Positions 34,627-35,981 of a stretch of 35,981 nt of DNA are shown here, one piece after another (position 1 is the stretch's first letter; every line of letters begins with the position of its first letter). The DNA is taken from NCBI GenBank assembly GCA_020430245.1, contig JAGQKG010000010.1, positions 1 through 35,981 on the forward strand, given 5' to 3'. A model generated the notes under the pieces. The model was not told the DNA's origin and ran no database searches. It saw only the letters and a program-made list of their open reading frames with translations. This DNA comes from Nitrospira sp. (GTDB taxonomy: Bacteria; Nitrospirota; Nitrospiria; Nitrospirales; UBA8639). Made by a program: the position numbers and the translations under genes.

Positions 34627-35862
34627 TTATGTGCGTGTGTGGCTATCGATACTTTGCCTTGAGGGGGTTGGGCGAATCCCCCTCGAAACGCCGCGCTTTT
34701 GCCGCTTGTGTTGCCAGCGCATCAGGCCGGTGACAAAGAGGGCCATGGGTACGAAACCGAGGATGACAATCCCGATCCGGCCGGGAAGACCGAAGGCTTC
34801 TCCACTGTGAAGAGGAAAGAGCCATCGTTCGAATGTATCGCCTGCTGTGAACTGTTTGGGATCATAGGTGTGGAGAATCTGCCCGCTGTATTGGTCAATC
34901 CAGAGTGCTCGAGCCGGGAGGATATCGGTGCGCTCATCGGGCGCCTTTTTCACGATCCGATAGAATCCCCTCTCTCCTTGCGGAAAGAAGATCCACTGAA
35001 ATCTCCCATCGGCGAAATAGGTGTTGGCGATGGCCGAGGCCCGGTCGAAACCGATGGGCTGTTCGCCAGGCAAAGGTCTGGACGCGAGGTCTTCCGGGAT
35101 AGGAGTGGTGGCAGAGAATATGCCGATCAGACTCTTGCCATAGTCGGGAAACACGAGATAGAGGCCGGAAGAGAGGGCCACCACCAGCAGCCCCGAGGCA
35201 TAGAGCCCGAATGTTTTATGCAGGTCGTAGACACGTCGAATATGCCCGGCTCCCCGTTTCATGGTAAAGGCTCTCCTCAATTGACGGGAAGTCGGCCACC
35301 ACAGGATCAGCCCGGATACGAGAGAAACCAACAAGAGGAGAGCCAGCACTCCCACCACCGTTGACCCTCTCGCCCCCAGGGCGAGGGTACTATGGACACG
35401 GAGGACGAAATCAAAAAACGTTCCCCGCCACGGCCGCTCCAAATCAAGCCGTAATTGTTGGCCTTTGACCTGTGCCGTTTGGGGATCGATAAAAACTTGA
35501 TGCCACTCCAATTGTTCAGGGTTAGGTGCCGGGCGGCTGTAGGTCACCACGAATGCCGTATCCGGCATTCGTGGAAATACCAGCGCATACGGGGTGCCGT
35601 CAGATGGAATTCCTGATCGGGCGGCTCCCACGATCTCATCAAGGGGACGGTATTCGATCTGTTTCTCTTGCGGATTGACTTCCCAGAGCTCAGGAAGCAG
35701 CCACACCTCAAGTTCGGGCCAAAACGCCAGGAGACTGCCGGTTACGCCGATGATTGCGAACAGGGCTCCCGGAACCAATCCGAGATACCTATGGATCTTG
35801 GCCCAGAAGATGCGGAGTCTGTTCCGGGCGTCCCGATCCCGGTCTGTTTCTTTAGTACGCAA
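34627..35862 (-). CDS. PepSY-associated transmembrane protein, receptor-linked
   Basis: 411 residues. Helices at ~25-46 (PGALFAIIGVTGSLLAFW), ~170-192 (TVVGVLALLLLVSLVSGLIL), ~215-236 (TFGLYASGLLVVALSSGLYL) and ~365-385 (IVILGFVPMALFVTGLM), with PepSY domains between. Conserved His residues appear in KIHRYLG, RVHSTL, DLHKTFG and PLHSGEAFG. This is the short PepSY_TM form common in siderophore receptor operons. The best start seen is a TTG at 35862, overlapping the receptor stop by 11 nt; a later start is possible. Coupling to the receptor gene supports a role in releasing or reducing imported metal chelates in the periplasm. Confidence 0.85.
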   Translation of the reverse strand: MRTKETDRDRDARNRLRIFWAKIHRYLGLVPGALFAIIGVTGSLLAFWPELEVWLLPELWEVNPQEKQIEYRPLDEIVGAARSGIPSDGTPYALVFPRMPDTAFVVTYSRPAPNPEQLEWHQVFIDPQTAQVKGQQLRLDLERPWRGTFFDFVLRVHSTLALGARGSTVVGVLALLLLVSLVSGLILWWPTSRQLRRAFTMKRGAGHIRRVYDLHKTFGLYASGLLVVALSSGLYLVFPDYGKSLIGIFSATTPIPEDLASRPLPGEQPIGFDRASAIANTYFADGRFQWIFFPQGERGFYRIVKKAPDERTDILPARALWIDQYSGQILHTYDPKQFTAGDTFERWLFPLHSGEAFGLPGRIGIVILGFVPMALFVTGLMRWQHKRQKRGVSRGIRPTPSRQSIDSHTRT

Positions 35863-35981
35863 TCCGGATTAACCCGATGAAGGTACGTGGCGCTCCGACA
35901 TTAATGGAAAAACGATCCCCCAAGGTTCCCCCGTAATATTTTTGATCAAGGAGATTATTGACATTCAACTGAAGGGTCATT
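35852..35981 (-). CDS. TonB-dependent receptor, C-terminal end only
   Basis: The frame is open to the right edge and reads LQLNVNNLLDQKYYGGTLGD with the family's NNLxDxxYY motif. It ends GAPRTFIGLIRIAY, a typical last barrel strand with a terminal aromatic (42 residues visible). This is the siderophore-receptor style of ending. It overlaps the start of the downstream PepSY gene, so the two should be co-transcribed. N-terminal domains lie outside the window. Confidence 0.85.
   Translation of the reverse strand, partial: MTLQLNVNNLLDQKYYGGTLGDRFSINVGAPRTFIGLIRIAY

Overview
The window looks like chromosomal DNA of a Gram-negative, mid-GC bacterium, most likely a Nitrospirota (Nitrospira-like) nitrifier. 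That placement is inference. It rests on a His-rich SmbP-type metal-binding protein (a family first described in a nitrifier), several TonB-dependent receptor and PepSY genes, periplasmic c-type cytochrome, XrtA-type exosortase/PEP-CTERM sorting and Tad-type pseudopilins. No rRNA, tRNA or CRISPR array was seen.

Layout. (1) 1-0.84 kb: 5' part of a secreted fibronectin-III/FG-GAP repeat protein, running off the left edge. (2) 1.1-2.2 kb: decayed IS3-family element. (3) 2.4-5.8 kb: three-gene plus-strand operon for lysine/2-aminoadipate metabolism (lysine 6-/saccharopine-type dehydrogenase, aminoadipate-semialdehyde dehydrogenase, VOC-fold metalloprotein). (4) 5.8-9.9 kb: minus-strand genes: two linked unknown genes (one a lipoprotein), a TPR lipoprotein and a PA0069-type radical SAM protein. 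(5) 10-11.7 kb: decayed IS256 and IS3 transposases. (6) 11.9-15.2 kb: an XrtA/EpsI fusion exosortase facing a PEP-CTERM substrate gene, with a 123-bp tandem repeat upstream of the latter. (7) 15.3-16.2 kb: more transposase debris. (8) 16.4-19.1 kb: a small periplasmic 'GTVT' protein with a monohaem cytochrome c, then an aminoglycoside-phosphotransferase/kinase fusion. (9) 19.3-20.5 kb: IS3 and IS30 fragments. (10) 20.5-25.3 kb: TadG/TadE-like operon, TPR protein, cupredoxin-like secreted protein. (11) 26-36 kb: a metal-acquisition block: smbP, TonB-dependent receptor, small Cys/His secreted protein, frameshifted TlpA-like thioredoxin, Cys-motif beta-propeller protein behind a Fur-box-like site, two PepSY-TM proteins, a short TonB-like protein, a second 'GTVT' paralogue, and the end of another TonB-dependent receptor.

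How it fits together. The 26-36 kb block reads as outer-membrane uptake (receptors), energy transduction (TonB-like), inner-membrane reductase/permease-like PepSY proteins, and periplasmic redox/metal-binding proteins. The two 'GTVT' paralogues (16.4 and 33.8 kb) are linked by a shared 16-bp motif found upstream of their respective operons, which suggests co-regulation. The exosortase and its single PEP-CTERM partner sit apart from any polysaccharide cluster. At least seven degraded insertion-sequence fragments from four families show that this is an old insertion hot spot lying between otherwise intact operons.
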